64,000 nucleotides of DNA from Rhizophagus irregularis. Lineage: Eukaryota; Glomeromycota; Glomeromycetes; Glomerales; Glomeraceae. Positions 50,026 through 61,390 of this stretch are shown here, piece by piece. Within the stretch, counting starts at the first letter, position 1, and each line of letters begins with the position of its first letter. A model generated the notes under the pieces. It ran no database searches. It was not told the DNA's origin and saw only the letters and a list, made by a program, of their open reading frames with translations. Position numbers and translations under genes: made by a program. The stretch is from contig NC_089440.1 in NCBI RefSeq assembly GCF_026210795.1, positions 4,526,001-4,590,000 of the forward strand. Direction: 5' to 3'.

Positions 50026-50547
50026 TTAAAAATATGTTCCTAAATTTCTTGAACTTCCAATTGGAAAAATTAAAGATTCCAAATCTCTATTATTATTATT
50101 ATCAAATTTTGTTCCATTAAAAAAATTATCCTCAAATTGATTCTTAACTTTTTGTGAGTTATTTATTTGACTAATTCTATTAATATTCGCGTTATTTTCC
50201 GTCATCATATTTTGATTGATATTATTCGCATCATTAGCCAAATTTATGAATTGTTGTCTTTGAGAACGACTGGTTCTTAAACTCCAAATTTTACTAGTTG
50301 CTAAATTGATTAAATATTGATCATATAATTGCAATCGTTCCGCTTCCAATTTTACATTTCTTTTCATTAATTTAAATCCCGTTAATCTTTGAACCCTTTT
50401 ACCAACTCTCGTTTGAGCCGCAAGCACATTTGGATTATTATTATGCGGTAGTTGATGAATAATGTTATAATTTATATGATTTAAGAAATCACTTAGAATT
50501 GATTGAATAGAATTATTCGAAGCTTTTTTGTTTTGTTGAGAATACAT
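50026..50547 (-). CDS. HMG-box-like DNA-binding protein, single exon
   Basis: ATG at 50547 (MYSQQNKKASNNSIQSILS) gives 173 residues. I chose it over the upstream frame, whose extension is encoded by poly-A/T DNA. The middle (GFKLMKRNVKLEAERLQLYD...W-S-L-R-T-S-R-S-Q-R-Q-Q-F-I-N-L-A-N-D-A-N) follows the spacing of an HMG box: basic start, central Trp, then F-x-x-L-A-x-x-A. The match is weak and the N-terminal strand is poor. Asn-rich C-terminal third. HMG-box genes are numerous in Glomeromycotina, including the MATA-HMG group. The call could be wrong, but the frame itself looks real. Confidence 0.55.
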   Translation of the reverse strand: MYSQQNKKASNNSIQSILSDFLNHINYNIIHQLPHNNNPNVLAAQTRVGKRVQRLTGFKLMKRNVKLEAERLQLYDQYLINLATSKIWSLRTSRSQRQQFINLANDANNINQNMMTENNANINRISQINNSQKVKNQFEDNFFNGTKFDNNNNRDLESLIFPIGSSRNLGTYF

Positions 50548-53500
50548 AAGAGATAATTTTATTTGAAAAAGAAAGTTTGATTTAGGAACAAATGACAGAA
50601 TTTTATATATTTTTTTTTTAAAAAAAAAAATTGAAAAAAAATAGAAAAGTAAGTGAGACAACTTGAAAAAATAAATTCAGTATTTATATAAAATTTATTG
50701 ACTATTTTATATAATATGTAATGAGTCATAAAGAACTATATATTAAAATGGATAATACGCGGAATGTAAATATTCATTATAGTATATTACAAATAACAAT
50801 AAAAGAAAGTACGCATTTTCCCATAAGTTCATAGTGACGGCATTGTAATAAAATAAAAAAAAAATCCCAAACAAAAAAAAATAAAAATCATGCTTTAATG
50901 CAAGTCTGGGTTCAGGTCAGCGACCTGGACACAAAAGAAAAATAAAAATGATTGATACACTTTATTCCAACTTCCAAAAGTTCATGTATATAATACATTT
51001 TATTCAATAAAAAATGGTAATTATTAGTAATAGTCAATTAATACATTTTGGATGATTTTAAAGTTTTCAAAAAAATTCTGATTCAAAATTCTGATTACAA
51101 TAAATTCTAAATTAAAATCTGAGAATTCCTACCATGGGTCAAGTCTTATAGGTATGACGCAGTATTGTCGCACAAGATCAAAATATATTAAATCATTAAA
51201 TCATCCAATTAAGCAGTTTTATAATAAAATTTTTAGGAGGTCAATTAAGTATTATTAAAGAAATACCGTTAGTAACCTTATTTAGTTAATAAAATTGAAG
51301 TTTTGGCGTAAATTTTATCATAATTTAAATTATTGTTTCCTAAATATCATTCATTTTTTTTTTGTATATGAATTTTTATTATAATTTTTTTTAAGATTAA
51401 TGATAATTATATAAGTACGTTATTTGCTAAATTTGTATATTTTGTCTAATTATTATATCCGAAAATTTACCAATTTATATTATGTTTTTTTTTTGTTGGG
51501 GCGGGGTGAATTTAATACGTTGGGGTTAATGGGGTTTTTATAATCAACGTATGTTACACACTTATTACACTTATTACAGTTGTTTTGAATGTAATATATT
51601 TACCTAATGTAAATCATAAAAAGTTATCATCTATGAACAAGAAATTATTATTAATATATATCAGTATAAGATAATTAAATTTTAATTACTTTTTTAAATT
51701 TCCCGTTTTTAATCATTTTAAATCAAATTTAAATTTATATTAAAGTTTATTTAGGTGATTTTATTAATCACTTAATTTAATACATACCTGATACTAAAAA
51801 AATATATATATATATATTGTAACATAATCTTTCATTTATAAAATGGTACCTACAAAATCTTTACGTCCCTTAAAAAAAGACGATAAACAAATTTAGATTG
51901 CCCCGTTAAATGACAGATAATCTTGATCTTTTAAGAATGAATGAACAAAACTTCAATTCTTTCAAGTTTGAATGATTTTTTATCAATCTTAATATCTGTC
52001 AGTTTTTCTTAATAATAATATCAATACTGCAACATGCATAAGAAACGGTATATATATATGCAAGGAAAATGTCTAATGAAACGTGACGTAGTAGTACAAC
52101 GTAGTAGTACACGAAAATCGATTACAAATATGTGATCAACGTATAATAAATTTAGCAAACGAACATAATTTGAAATATTCGCTTAACGACATCTCATAAG
52201 GTCATTTTACAACTTTAGCAAATTATATACATACTCCAACATGGTCAAATAACTGCACCGCAAATAACTACTAATAATTCGAGGACAACTTTTTTTTACG
52301 GTGTTAATATTCATGACAACAATAATATCAAATCTTTAATATTCACAGTCGGGTCTTTTCCCTTAAATAAAATTTATCATAGTGAGTCAATTCTTATATT
52401 CTTTATATTCTTATTCGGAATTTATTTAGATTATCGCGAGAGTGAAGCAATGCATCGTTTGAACTTCATTCACTGTATATTGGGTTTAAATAATCATGCG
52501 ATATATCGCAAAGCATCATCGTAAAGCATAATCTTTTTTTAAATATCAATTTATTTCTTTTATTCTATTACCTTTAAAAAATTGGGATATCAGATTTCCA
52601 TCAAAATTTTCCCATAATAATTTAGATTATTATGCGTTACGTTTAATTTTCTATCGCAGTAAATAATATTTTATAAGTAAATAGATACAAAACGGGCTTT
52701 TTGAAACATTTCGTCCAAATGGTCCCAGATGGGTATCAAAAAATTTTTCATATAGCATAAACTTAATGTAATTACTGTATATTTGTAATTTTAAGAAAAT
52801 AAATTTGTCTTCTTGATTGTTATTCGCTCTGAAAATATTTGCTTCCTATTAATAAAAATAAAATTTCACTTTGGCACAAACAAATCCGAAACCCATTTAA
52901 TTTCATCCTGGGTATCATAAATTTTCGCATATAATATAATCAGGAGCATGCATATATGAGGCAATATCTGAAAGCATACCTTATTCGAAAAACCTCCCAT
53001 CTAGCATTCCATAACGGTAGCACTTGCTAGGAGAAAAATATAAGTAGGAACATGAGTGGTTGCAGAACAACTCGAATGTGGATGCTTATATTTTTTCGAT
53101 CCATATGCTACCATACTAGTTCTATGAGGAAAAATAGGAATACTTACGTTTCTTCAATTTTTGTTATGAAAATTAGATCGAAATCTAACATTAGTTCCAT
53201 TGACTCCATTGGCCCATTGACCCCATCGGCTTGTCACTTTCAAAGTCAGACCGAACGCAACTTGGATTCCCTCAAGCCGAACTGAACCGGACGACTTCGG
53301 AACATCAAGTCAAGCAGGATTGACCCCATCGGCGGCGGGCTTGGACTTAACAACATTTAATAATATTCAAATTCTTCATTTATTGTTATTTAACAATTTT
53401 TGTTTGAGTTAAATTTTGATGACCAAAATTTTTCATATGAATACATCATTACCGATATTATATCAAAGTAGTAATTAACATTTGTAAAGGTTTAGCCTAA

Positions 53501-53934
53501 ATTAATCGTTTATTAAAATTTAATCTTTCTTATTAGGGAATTTAAATAAAAATTTGGAGGAATTGTTGTAATACCTTTACTTTCTTATCATTTTTCGATG
53601 AGGCCTCTAGTTGTTGTTTAGTTGCATCTGGTTATTTTTTGATCTCACTTGACGCTATAATGTTCTTAGTAAGAGCCTATACACAATAAAATTATATAAA
53701 TATTATTACATATACTGTATATATGGATTATTTTAAATTCAATTGCCGATCAAGATAATTGTTTTTCCCTTGTGTATTTTAACTAGTCTTTTTTTGATAA
53801 TTTCGTCGCTGATCTTAAAATTATTGCAACGTTTCACCACTTTTTTTTCATTTTTTTTCTTTTCCTTTATTATTTTTTAATAATTTTTACATACGAATTA
53901 ATAACATATTTTTGTTTAAAAATTATTTATTAAA
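50548..53934. other. Intergenic; promoter of K5 at its end
   Basis: No gene is supported. 52900-53345 is GC-richer and contains TTGACCCCATCGGC twice (about 53216 and 53320), probably decayed repeat DNA. 52090-52113 has ACGTAGTAGTACA repeated. 53740-53934 is the K5 upstream region and resembles the K1 upstream region in inverted orientation. Confidence 0.5.
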
Positions 53935-55572
53935 ATGGATGAAATTAAATTAAGTGATGATGTATTTGAACAAATAAAAGACTTTAAATATTTGAAATTG
54001 ACTGAAAAACAAAAATCGTTAATTGATAAACTAATAACAGACGAAGAATTAAAAGAACATTATAAAAAATATGGTTTATGTAGAATTTGTAATCAGCCTA
54101 GAACTGGAAATGTTTATTGTCGGTTATGTAATTCACAATTTAAACAAAATTTCAAAAATTGGACAAGTGGAAATCATGACATTGATAAATTTATTCAAAA
54201 AGCACAATTAAATGCTAAAAATTTTACTCAAATCATAGAGTGGATTGAATATGATAAATTTGAAGATGTTGTATATTTAGCAAAAGGGGGATTTGGAACT
54301 ACTTTTAAAGCAGTTTGGAAAGATGGTCCTTGGAAAATTAATCATGACAATAAACAATTGGAAAGAAATGGTAAAACAAAAGTTGCTTTAAAGTGCTTAC
54401 ATAACTCACAAGATATCACAGCAGATTTTTTAAAAGAAGTGAGATATTGATATTTTCTTATAAATCTTCATTAGCTTTTATAAATGTTAAACTAACTATA
54501 ATTTTTTTTTAAGATTGAATCAAATATTTTAGTATATGAATCTGCACGTGAATTTGTAGTTCGTTGTTTTGGTATTACCAAAGATCCAAAAACAAATAAT
54601 TTTATGATGGTGATGCGATTAATAAGAGGTAGTATGAGACAACATTTAAATGACAACTTCATTTCATATAGTTGGATGCAAAAGTTGAGTAATTTATGTC
54701 GCATTGCACTTGGTCTTATAGATATTCATAATAAAGGATTAATTCATCATGATTTTCATTGTGGGAATATATTAAGTGATTTTTATGATAGTGCTTATAT
54801 TACTGATTTGGGATTATGTCAACCAGCTAATATAGAACATTCTCGGAGTAATAATAAGAAAATATATGGAGTACTACCTTATGTGGCTCCAGAAGTTTTA
54901 AGAGGAAAGGAATATACTCAAAAAAGTGATATTTATGGATTTGGAATCATTGCATATGAAATTTGTATAGGGTTTCCTCCTTATTATGATATAGCTCATG
55001 ATGAATTCTTAGCAATGAAAATTTGTCAGGGGTTGAGGCCAAAATCTAATTATAAAGTTCCACAATTAATTTTTGACATTATTAATCAATGTTGGGATGC
55101 AGATCCTTTAAAACGACCTAATGCAGATAAATTACATAAGTTAATTTTTGGTTTAGCTTCTGATGTTACTTACAATAGAGTGAATTCTATAATCTATAGG
55201 CAAGTTAAAGAAGCAGATAAATTTAATAGAAAGTCATTTTCAACAGTTCAATCACCATTATCATTTACTAGTACACTCTCATATATAACACATCCTCAAG
55301 CAGTTTACACAAGTAGACTTTTAGATTTTAAAAATCTTCCAGAACCAAAAAATGCAGACAACAATGATTTAGAATATTCAGGTAATTTTATTTCAAAATA
55401 ATTATTTAAATTCATTCAGAATAATAATTATTCTTTTATTTTACAGATTCTCTAAAAATGGATTTTACTAAAATTGATATTAATTCTAAAGGTAATTACT
55501 TTTGCATGTGATTTTTTTGATCTATTAAATTTTAATTAAACTATTTTTTTTATTATAGATGAAAGAAATTAA
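53935..55572 (+). CDS. TKL-type protein kinase K5, paralogue of K1
   Basis: Exons 53935-54438, 54514-55381, 55447-55491 and 55559-55572, about 476 residues. Order as in K1: MDEIKLSDDVFEQIKDF, ribbon CRIC...CRLC, FKNWTSGNHDIDKFIQ, loop AKGGFGTTFKA, VALK, FGITKDPKTNNF, IHHDFHCGN, DLG, PYVAPEVLRG, DIYGFGIIAYEIC and NLPEPKNADNN. The HRD arginine is His here and Gln in K1; both differ from the other kinases in the window. The tail exon DSLKMDFTKIDINSK matches K1 ESIKVDFTNLYINS. The last tiny exon (D-E-R-N) is optional: without splicing the frame ends GNYFCM. No lesion is seen. Confidence 0.9.
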
Positions 55573-55595
55573 ACTTATTAACGATAATATTTAAA
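55560..55595 (+). pseudogene. Second kinase-start relic, overlapping the K5 last exon
   Basis: ATG at 55560 reads MKEIKLINDNI and stops. It resembles the MDEIKLSND opening of K1/K5, so a tandem kinase copy may once have stood just downstream. The possible K5 last exon would then be made from the start of that lost copy. Confidence 0.4.
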
Positions 55596-56549
55596 AATAA
55601 AATACCTATAATTTATCCAATTTATTTTTTATTTTTTTATTTTTATTGTGAACTTGATGAGAGATCAAGGATAATGTTACTCTAGGACATTTGATAAAAA
55701 TGTAGTAAGGTTCATATTTGTCAATTATTCATGTCTGAAAAAATTAAAGGTTAATATTGTAGCAAATTTAAAGTTATTTTTTTATTTATAAATAAATAAA
55801 TAAGTATTGTAGCTAATAAATACGGAACTAGGTTTACTATAAAAATCACTTTTCATTAATACCTTATTACAAATAAATAACTAAGTAAAATACATCCACT
55901 AGAAGTTTAAATATTTAATATGACTTGATAAAATGTACCGATACTATATTAGATATGATACTTTTGCGTTAGATTAATGTTAAAAATGGGTGCAGTAATT
56001 AAAAATGTGAAATAAAAAATTATTCTTTGTAATTATTCTTTGCAAAGACGAAAAGTGGTTAAAACATTTTGAGGGTAATATTAAATCATTCTCAAAAATT
56101 TAGCATTTTTATTTTTACTTTGTTCTTTCACCTGATGCTATAAAAAGTTAAAGAACGGATAATCAATGTGAAATATGTGAAATACAGGAATAGTTGTAAA
56201 ACGAATATAATGAATATGTTGACCGCATATTATTTAATTAAAGTACTTATTATTATTTTTTTAAAAAAATTTCAACCGTTAGAAATATAAATATACATCG
56301 AATATAAATTATAAAACAGCTATTACATATATTTTAAATGTAATATTGTTAATCCAAAATAATAAATTAATATAGAATTTCTATTATAGATGAAATTTTA
56401 AAATTAATAAAAGATGAATATTGCAATTAAGATATTCAAATTTTCAAAGTCAAATTCGAAAAAATTATTGTATTTTATTTCATAAAAAAAAAAAAAAAAA
56501 AGCTTTATAAAAGTATTAAAGTATAAATTTTAAATATATCATGCTATAT
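55573..56549. other. Intergenic, no supported gene
   Basis: AT-rich with no open frame of note. Confidence 0.6.
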
Positions 56550-57237
56550 TAGGGTTGGATCAGTCCTAGCAAAGACCGGTCCTGCGTCGGTCTTGGGACC
56601 GGTCTTCACAGTCTTCGGTCCGGGATCTGAGGACCGGTCCGGACCGGGGACCGATCTCATATTATTAATATCCAATAAAAATGAGCCAAATTTTTGTGCT
56701 CATCTATTTCTAGGGCACGGTTTTTGCCAAAACCGATTATCGGTTCAATTTTTAACGTTTTCGCAACGTTTTTTATTAAAAAAAACGTGCGAAACTTTTT
56801 TTTTGTGAAATTATTAATAAAAAACGTTTTTGCAACGTTTTCTATTAATAAAATAATTGAAAAAACGTGCGAAAACGTTTTTTTTATTAAATTGCTTAAT
56901 AAAAAACGTTGCAAAACGTAAATTACTTAATAAAAACGTTTTCGCAACGTTATTTGTTAAAATAATTAAAAACGTTTGCGAAAAACGTTTTTTTTTTTTA
57001 TGAACTTATTAATAAAAAACGTTTTCGCAACGTTTTCTATTAAAATAATTAAAAAACGTTGCGAAACGTTTTTTATTTGTTAAATTACATGTTAAAAAAC
57101 GTTTCACAACGTTCTTTAATGTTTTAGCATAATTTAGAGGTCTTAAAATCATTTTTAAATTTAAATCGGTCCGGTCCAGGTTGAAAGACCGGTCTTTTTG
57201 GGACCGGACCGGACTGGACCGGACCGATCCAACCCTA
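56550..57237. mobile_element. hAT-type MITE with internal CGTTTT repeats
   Basis: 688 bp between 8-bp direct repeats TGCTATAT (56542-56549 and 57238-57245). Ends are TAGGGTTGGATCAGTCC and, reversed, TAGGGTTGGATCGGTCC. Both subterminal zones are packed with GGACCGG/CCGGTCC. The centre (56750-57120) is an array of AACGTTTTCGCAACGTTTT and relatives alternating with ATTATTAATAAAA. There is no transposase. Ends, duplication length and subterminal repeats fit a non-autonomous hAT element. Confidence 0.85.
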
Positions 57238-57245
57238 TGCTATAT

Positions 57246-57690
57246 TCATTTAGTTGTAGTATCTTATAATAAATTTACCTGCACTTTGTGCAACTTAACA
57301 AAAAGTCCAGAGATTTAACTGATTTTATGAATTAATATAATGACTTCGCATTTTACAACTTTTTAATTTTTTATAATTTTTATAAATTGTTTGTGCTCTT
57401 TATTATTTCATATTATTTTGACGATTAAAATAACATAAGATATTGCGGCTTCTCCGTGTATTTTAACTAATCTTCAAAAATGTTTATACATATTTTTTGA
57501 AATTTCACTTAATACCAGTGACTGAAGGGCGCGGAGCAACTGGTAAACAAATCATGAAATAAATAGGAATTACCATTTACCAATGTACTGTATGTTGCGG
57601 AACAACCAAAGGTTGCGGAACAAAGTATGTAAAAAAAATCATGTGCATATATTATGTTCACGGAACTTTCTGACTTTATTAAAGCTTTGG
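57246..57690. other. Intergenic, no supported gene
   Basis: AT-rich; GGTTGCGGAACAA occurs twice at about 57594-57625. Confidence 0.5.
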
Positions 57691-57960
57691 TTAAGGTTGG
57701 AGCATAGTGATGCTCGCCTGAATTTTTGAAAATAAAATTCTCAAAAACGATACTTGCTGCATGTTTTTTGAAGCATTATATGCAGAGAAAGTCAACTTAC
57801 CACAATCAATACAGGGAACTCGTCTAGGAGAATTCCAATGAACCTTGTACCCTTCTGGGCGATAACATCCTTCATTGCAAACTGCGCCACTTCGTAGGAT
57901 ATAAAGCAACGATAAAATCCCATAGTTTCTTCTTTTGAATAAATGTCTAACTCTAATTAT
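57691..57960 (-). pseudogene. Cys-rich exon fragment
   Basis: The minus frame reads RIIRVRHLFKRRNYGILSLL and then SGAVCNEGCYRPEGYKVHWN, RRVPCIDCG. A donor GTAAGT follows at 57800; unspliced it continues to a stop at 57691. No ATG in frame. CxxxC...CxxC suggests metal binding. The MITE-like element beginning at 58018 lies directly upstream, so the rest of the gene may have been cut off by it. Confidence 0.4.
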
Positions 57961-58017
57961 CCGAATAAAATAATTTTTATTTTAAACTATTTTCTAATAA
58001 TATATAACCTTTGAAAA

Positions 58018-58634
58018 AATGGGTCTGGTTCATTTCACTGACGATCATTTCACTGACATAAAAATAAATATTGAATATGAAATATTTTATTATAAAACTT
58101 TTTTGGATATTTAGTTTAGATCTAATAAATATTGATACTTCCATCTTAGACGGTTAGTAGATAGAATAACATATAGTTATATCTATTGTATTTTTTTTTA
58201 TTTTTTTATATGTTAATTAAAATAATAAAAGAAATGCGCGTTACTAACAATATATATAAACTTTTTAGTTTTTGTTATCACAACAAAACATTAATACATT
58301 TATTAAAAAAAATAAACTATTGTTAAAAGTATGTGCTATTCCCCTAAGGAAATCTATAGTAGTAGTTTTTTTTATTTATTAAATCTAACAAAGAAATACT
58401 TGTTACTAACAAAAAAATTCCCTATTTCATATAAAGATATATGTAAAAATATTTATAAAATTTTTATATTTAATTATATATATAGGTCGGTGAAACGTTT
58501 GTCAGTAAAATAACCCTGTCAGTGAAACGTTTGTCGGTGAAACGTTTGTCGGTGAAATAACCCTGTCGGTGAAATGTTTGTCGGTGAAACGTTTGTCAGT
58601 GAAGTAATTGTCAGTAAGTTAAACGCGACCCATT
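58018..58634. mobile_element. MITE-like element with TTCACTGAC repeats
   Basis: The left end AAATGGGTCTGGTTCATTTC and the reversed right end AAATGGGTCGCGTTTAACTT are similar, and both lead into (T)TTCACTGAC/GTCAGTGAA motifs. No target duplication is obvious. There is no coding sequence inside apart from a short AT-rich frame. Confidence 0.55.
58486..58618. repeat. Tandem 15-17-bp repeat
   Basis: GTCGGTGAAACGTTT and variants (GTCAGTGAAACGTTT, GTCGGTGAAATAACCCT) occur about eight times in a row, inside the right end of the MITE-like element. Confidence 0.8.
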
Positions 58635-58726
58635 TCAGGTGAGTAATATAGATTTAATTTCTAGCAAAAATTTCCGCCTAGAGATTGGCCAAAAATTTGC
58701 TGAAGCCTAGATTCTGGAAAAAAATG

Positions 58727-59098
58727 CTAAGAAACTCTTGAAAAATTCCCCGCATAAGCTTTAGTGCATGAGCAATTCCAATGATTCTTCATAAAATCTC
58801 TGGACTTAACCTCATAGCCCCATCTGTCCCATCCACTATAATATACCTTTCTTGGCTTTACTTCAGTAATAATCTTTACAAATTTCCAGCATTTGAAGCA
58901 GATAGCCATTTGACTTTTATGAACACTAGGCCTACAATAGCTATAATGATCAACTTTTAACTCAGTGTTAATATAGTACGTCTTAGTTATTCCTTGCCCA
59001 AATGAAGAGAAGAGACAGTGTACATGGTAAATGCTATATTCTTTCTTAGAAAGTAGCTCCTGCTGTAAAGCACCTCTACGAACACTCGAACAGCCCAT
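58727..59098 (-). CDS. Unrecognised Cys/His-rich small protein
   Basis: ATG at 59098 to TAG, 123 residues, base use more even than the surroundings. MGCSSVRRGALQQELLSKKE opens it; later YCRPSVHKSQMAICFKCWKF and HWNCSCTKAY give Cys/His pairs spaced for zinc. No signal peptide or TM segment. I do not recognise a family. It may be the last exon of a longer gene or a domesticated transposon piece. Confidence 0.45.
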   Translation of the reverse strand: MGCSSVRRGALQQELLSKKEYSIYHVHCLFSSFGQGITKTYYINTELKVDHYSYCRPSVHKSQMAICFKCWKFVKIITEVKPRKVYYSGWDRWGYEVKSRDFMKNHWNCSCTKAYAGNFSRVS

Positions 59099-60270
59099 TG
59101 CTGCGGTGTTTTATGAGGTCTAATAATAGATAAATCATTGTATTGTTTTTCTATTTTGTTTATTTTACAATCTGATTATAGTCATAATAACCACATTTTC
59201 CTTGATAATTTTTTACATAGTCCAAATCATATCTGGGACGAAGATTGACGGATTTATTAAAAACCTTGTCTATAATGGTTTTAATAGTTTGTCCAGGCAT
59301 AATTATTAGCAAAATGATGTTTTTATTAATTTTATCGATTTATATTGATTTATAGCGTTAGAACTTATAATAAAGAAAAAAACATGTTTCAAATTTACTA
59401 TATAGAATTGGGCCGGAGTTAGATTATGTAGTGATCTACAGTACCAGACTGGGGATTGTATTACAATATAGTTTTAAGTTATATAGAAATATAAAAATTC
59501 AACATTTTCAAATAAAATGACCGAGCGTCGAGCGAAGTCTTTAAAATTTTAATAACTTGAAACCTATTTGTATTTAGGTAATTCCAAAAAACTTAAATGA
59601 GTGCATTATAACTTTAAATACCTCATTTTTCTGAAAATTTCATATTTTCCCTACAGCTGTGGTCAAATATACTAATTTATCATGGTAAAAAAATATTTTT
59701 ATTTAAAGAAAAGAAAAGTTCATGAAAGAGATGATTATTTAAAACACTTTAGCAGAATTTAGAATGAGATTAATAAGAAAGATAAGATGGAAAAATATGC
59801 ACGTCTATTTAGTAAGAGACTTCTAGATTAATGGCTAGCTTAATACGAAAAAAAATTCGATAATAAAATTTATTATTGTAAGACCATATAGTTTTGTTAA
59901 ACTATACTGACTTTACACCCAATGACTCATGTACCAAAATTTTAAACTTTAAAAAAATTTAGGTGAATAACTAAATAACTTTTTTCTGCATTAATATAGA
60001 ATTATACGATTTATATATTATCTATTATTGGAAAAAAAGTAACAAAGTTTAATTATAACAGTAAATAAAAAATACACCTTAAATAATTTTATTAGCACTC
60101 GCACGCGCATGGACACGTACGGACAGACGAACATTGTATGGTTTTCGGTTTTATACGAAACTCTTTGATCAAACGCATCCTCTCCGCTTCGGAAAATTAC
60201 TGTTGCTATTCCAATACCAAAAATATAGTTCAAATTAATTAGGAGTATTTATTTAGGAAGGATGTTGGAT
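59099..60270. other. Intergenic, no supported gene
   Basis: AT-rich. On the plus strand 59700-59830 reads KKRKVHERDDYLKHFSRI, then a stop and NEINKKDKMEKYARLFSKRL, a broken charged frame without a family match. Confidence 0.5.
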
Positions 60271-61390
60271 TTAGGGTTCTTGAACTTCATCCTCTTCATT
60301 TATTTGTTCATTTTGTTCAGGTAAAAGTTGAATATGACTATTATTACTATTATCGGCTTGACTTTCTGCCTCTACATTATCTATTAGGCTCTGATTTTCC
60401 TGGTCTTGTGATTGCAAATTGTTCAACCCCATTTCTGAATGACTATTTCTCATTTCTAACTCCTTTTTTCTTTTTTCTTCCAATTTATATTGATTTTTAC
60501 CTAATTTATATTGTCTCCAAGTTAAGTAGGCGGTAATTACTGTTAAAATGAATCCGGGAGCTCCAAGACCAACACCAGTGCCAAGTGCAATCTTATCTCC
60601 ATAGTCTAGGGGAGGTGGTTCAGTAAAATCACATACTGTAGGGTTGAAATTTATTGTCTCGTTCAATGGACTACCGGTGCTAAGATTGTAAAACTGACAA
60701 CTACCTTTCGTAAACATGTCAGAACATTCACCCACTTTTATACTTTCAATTGGTCCTTCTTCAAAGATAAGTAAACATTTTTGATTAAGCATGGTTAAAT
60801 TATGGATGGGACAACCAGCATCACAACTCGTATCTGGACCAAATATCCGAGAACATTTATTACCTTTACAACAAACACAGACATCACAAGAAGACTCTAA
60901 CTCAGTATTACTAAGACCATTAACAGATGGACGATTAACTACCCAATTAAATTCAGCATTTCTATTCGGATCATCTACTGAATCAGCTGATATGCAAAGA
61001 TGCTTGTCTGAATTTTCTTTTATACATAATGCTTTAACTCCGTTATTATTTTCATAATTTAAATTCTTTCTATGGCGTCTTTCACAAGCATCTATTCTAC
61101 TCATTTCATGACACGCAACTAAGCTATCAGGTTCAAAACATTTAGTTTGAACATTTAAACAATCATCATCTCCACAACAAATTTTTTCATCCAAATGGAG
61201 TTGCTTATTTTCCTTAATTAAATCACAGATCGGCTTCATTGCAGTGGTGGAAATAGAGGTTAGTTGAAATGGTTTATTAATTTCTGATATAGAGCTGTCA
61301 TAAGCTGGTTTGGCGCTCGTGAAAAAGTAGTAGAAATGGCGTTAATGAAAATACAACTATGCTATTATATATGAAAAATTGTTGTTGCAT
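60271..61390 (-). pseudogene. Cys-rich type I membrane protein, T-run frameshift in the signal peptide
   Basis: A long frame from about 61338 to the stop at 60271 holds an N-terminal ectodomain with Cys pairs (KICCGDDDC, CDVCVCCKGNKC, CDAGCPIHN), N-glycosylation sites (HNLT, YNLS, LNET), then a membrane segment ALGTGVGLGAPGFILTVITA at about 60600-60540. A cytosolic Q/N/E-rich tail with a basic K-E-E-K-R-K-K start follows. In the frame before it, ATG at 61390 gives a classic signal peptide (MQQQFFIYN...VVFSLTPFLLLF). The two frames join exactly if the T5 run (61322-61326) had four T, giving ..LLLFTSAKPAYDSS. So this is either a recently broken gene or an assembly indel. ATG at 61239 could start an intracellular short form. 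Function unknown. Confidence 0.65.
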
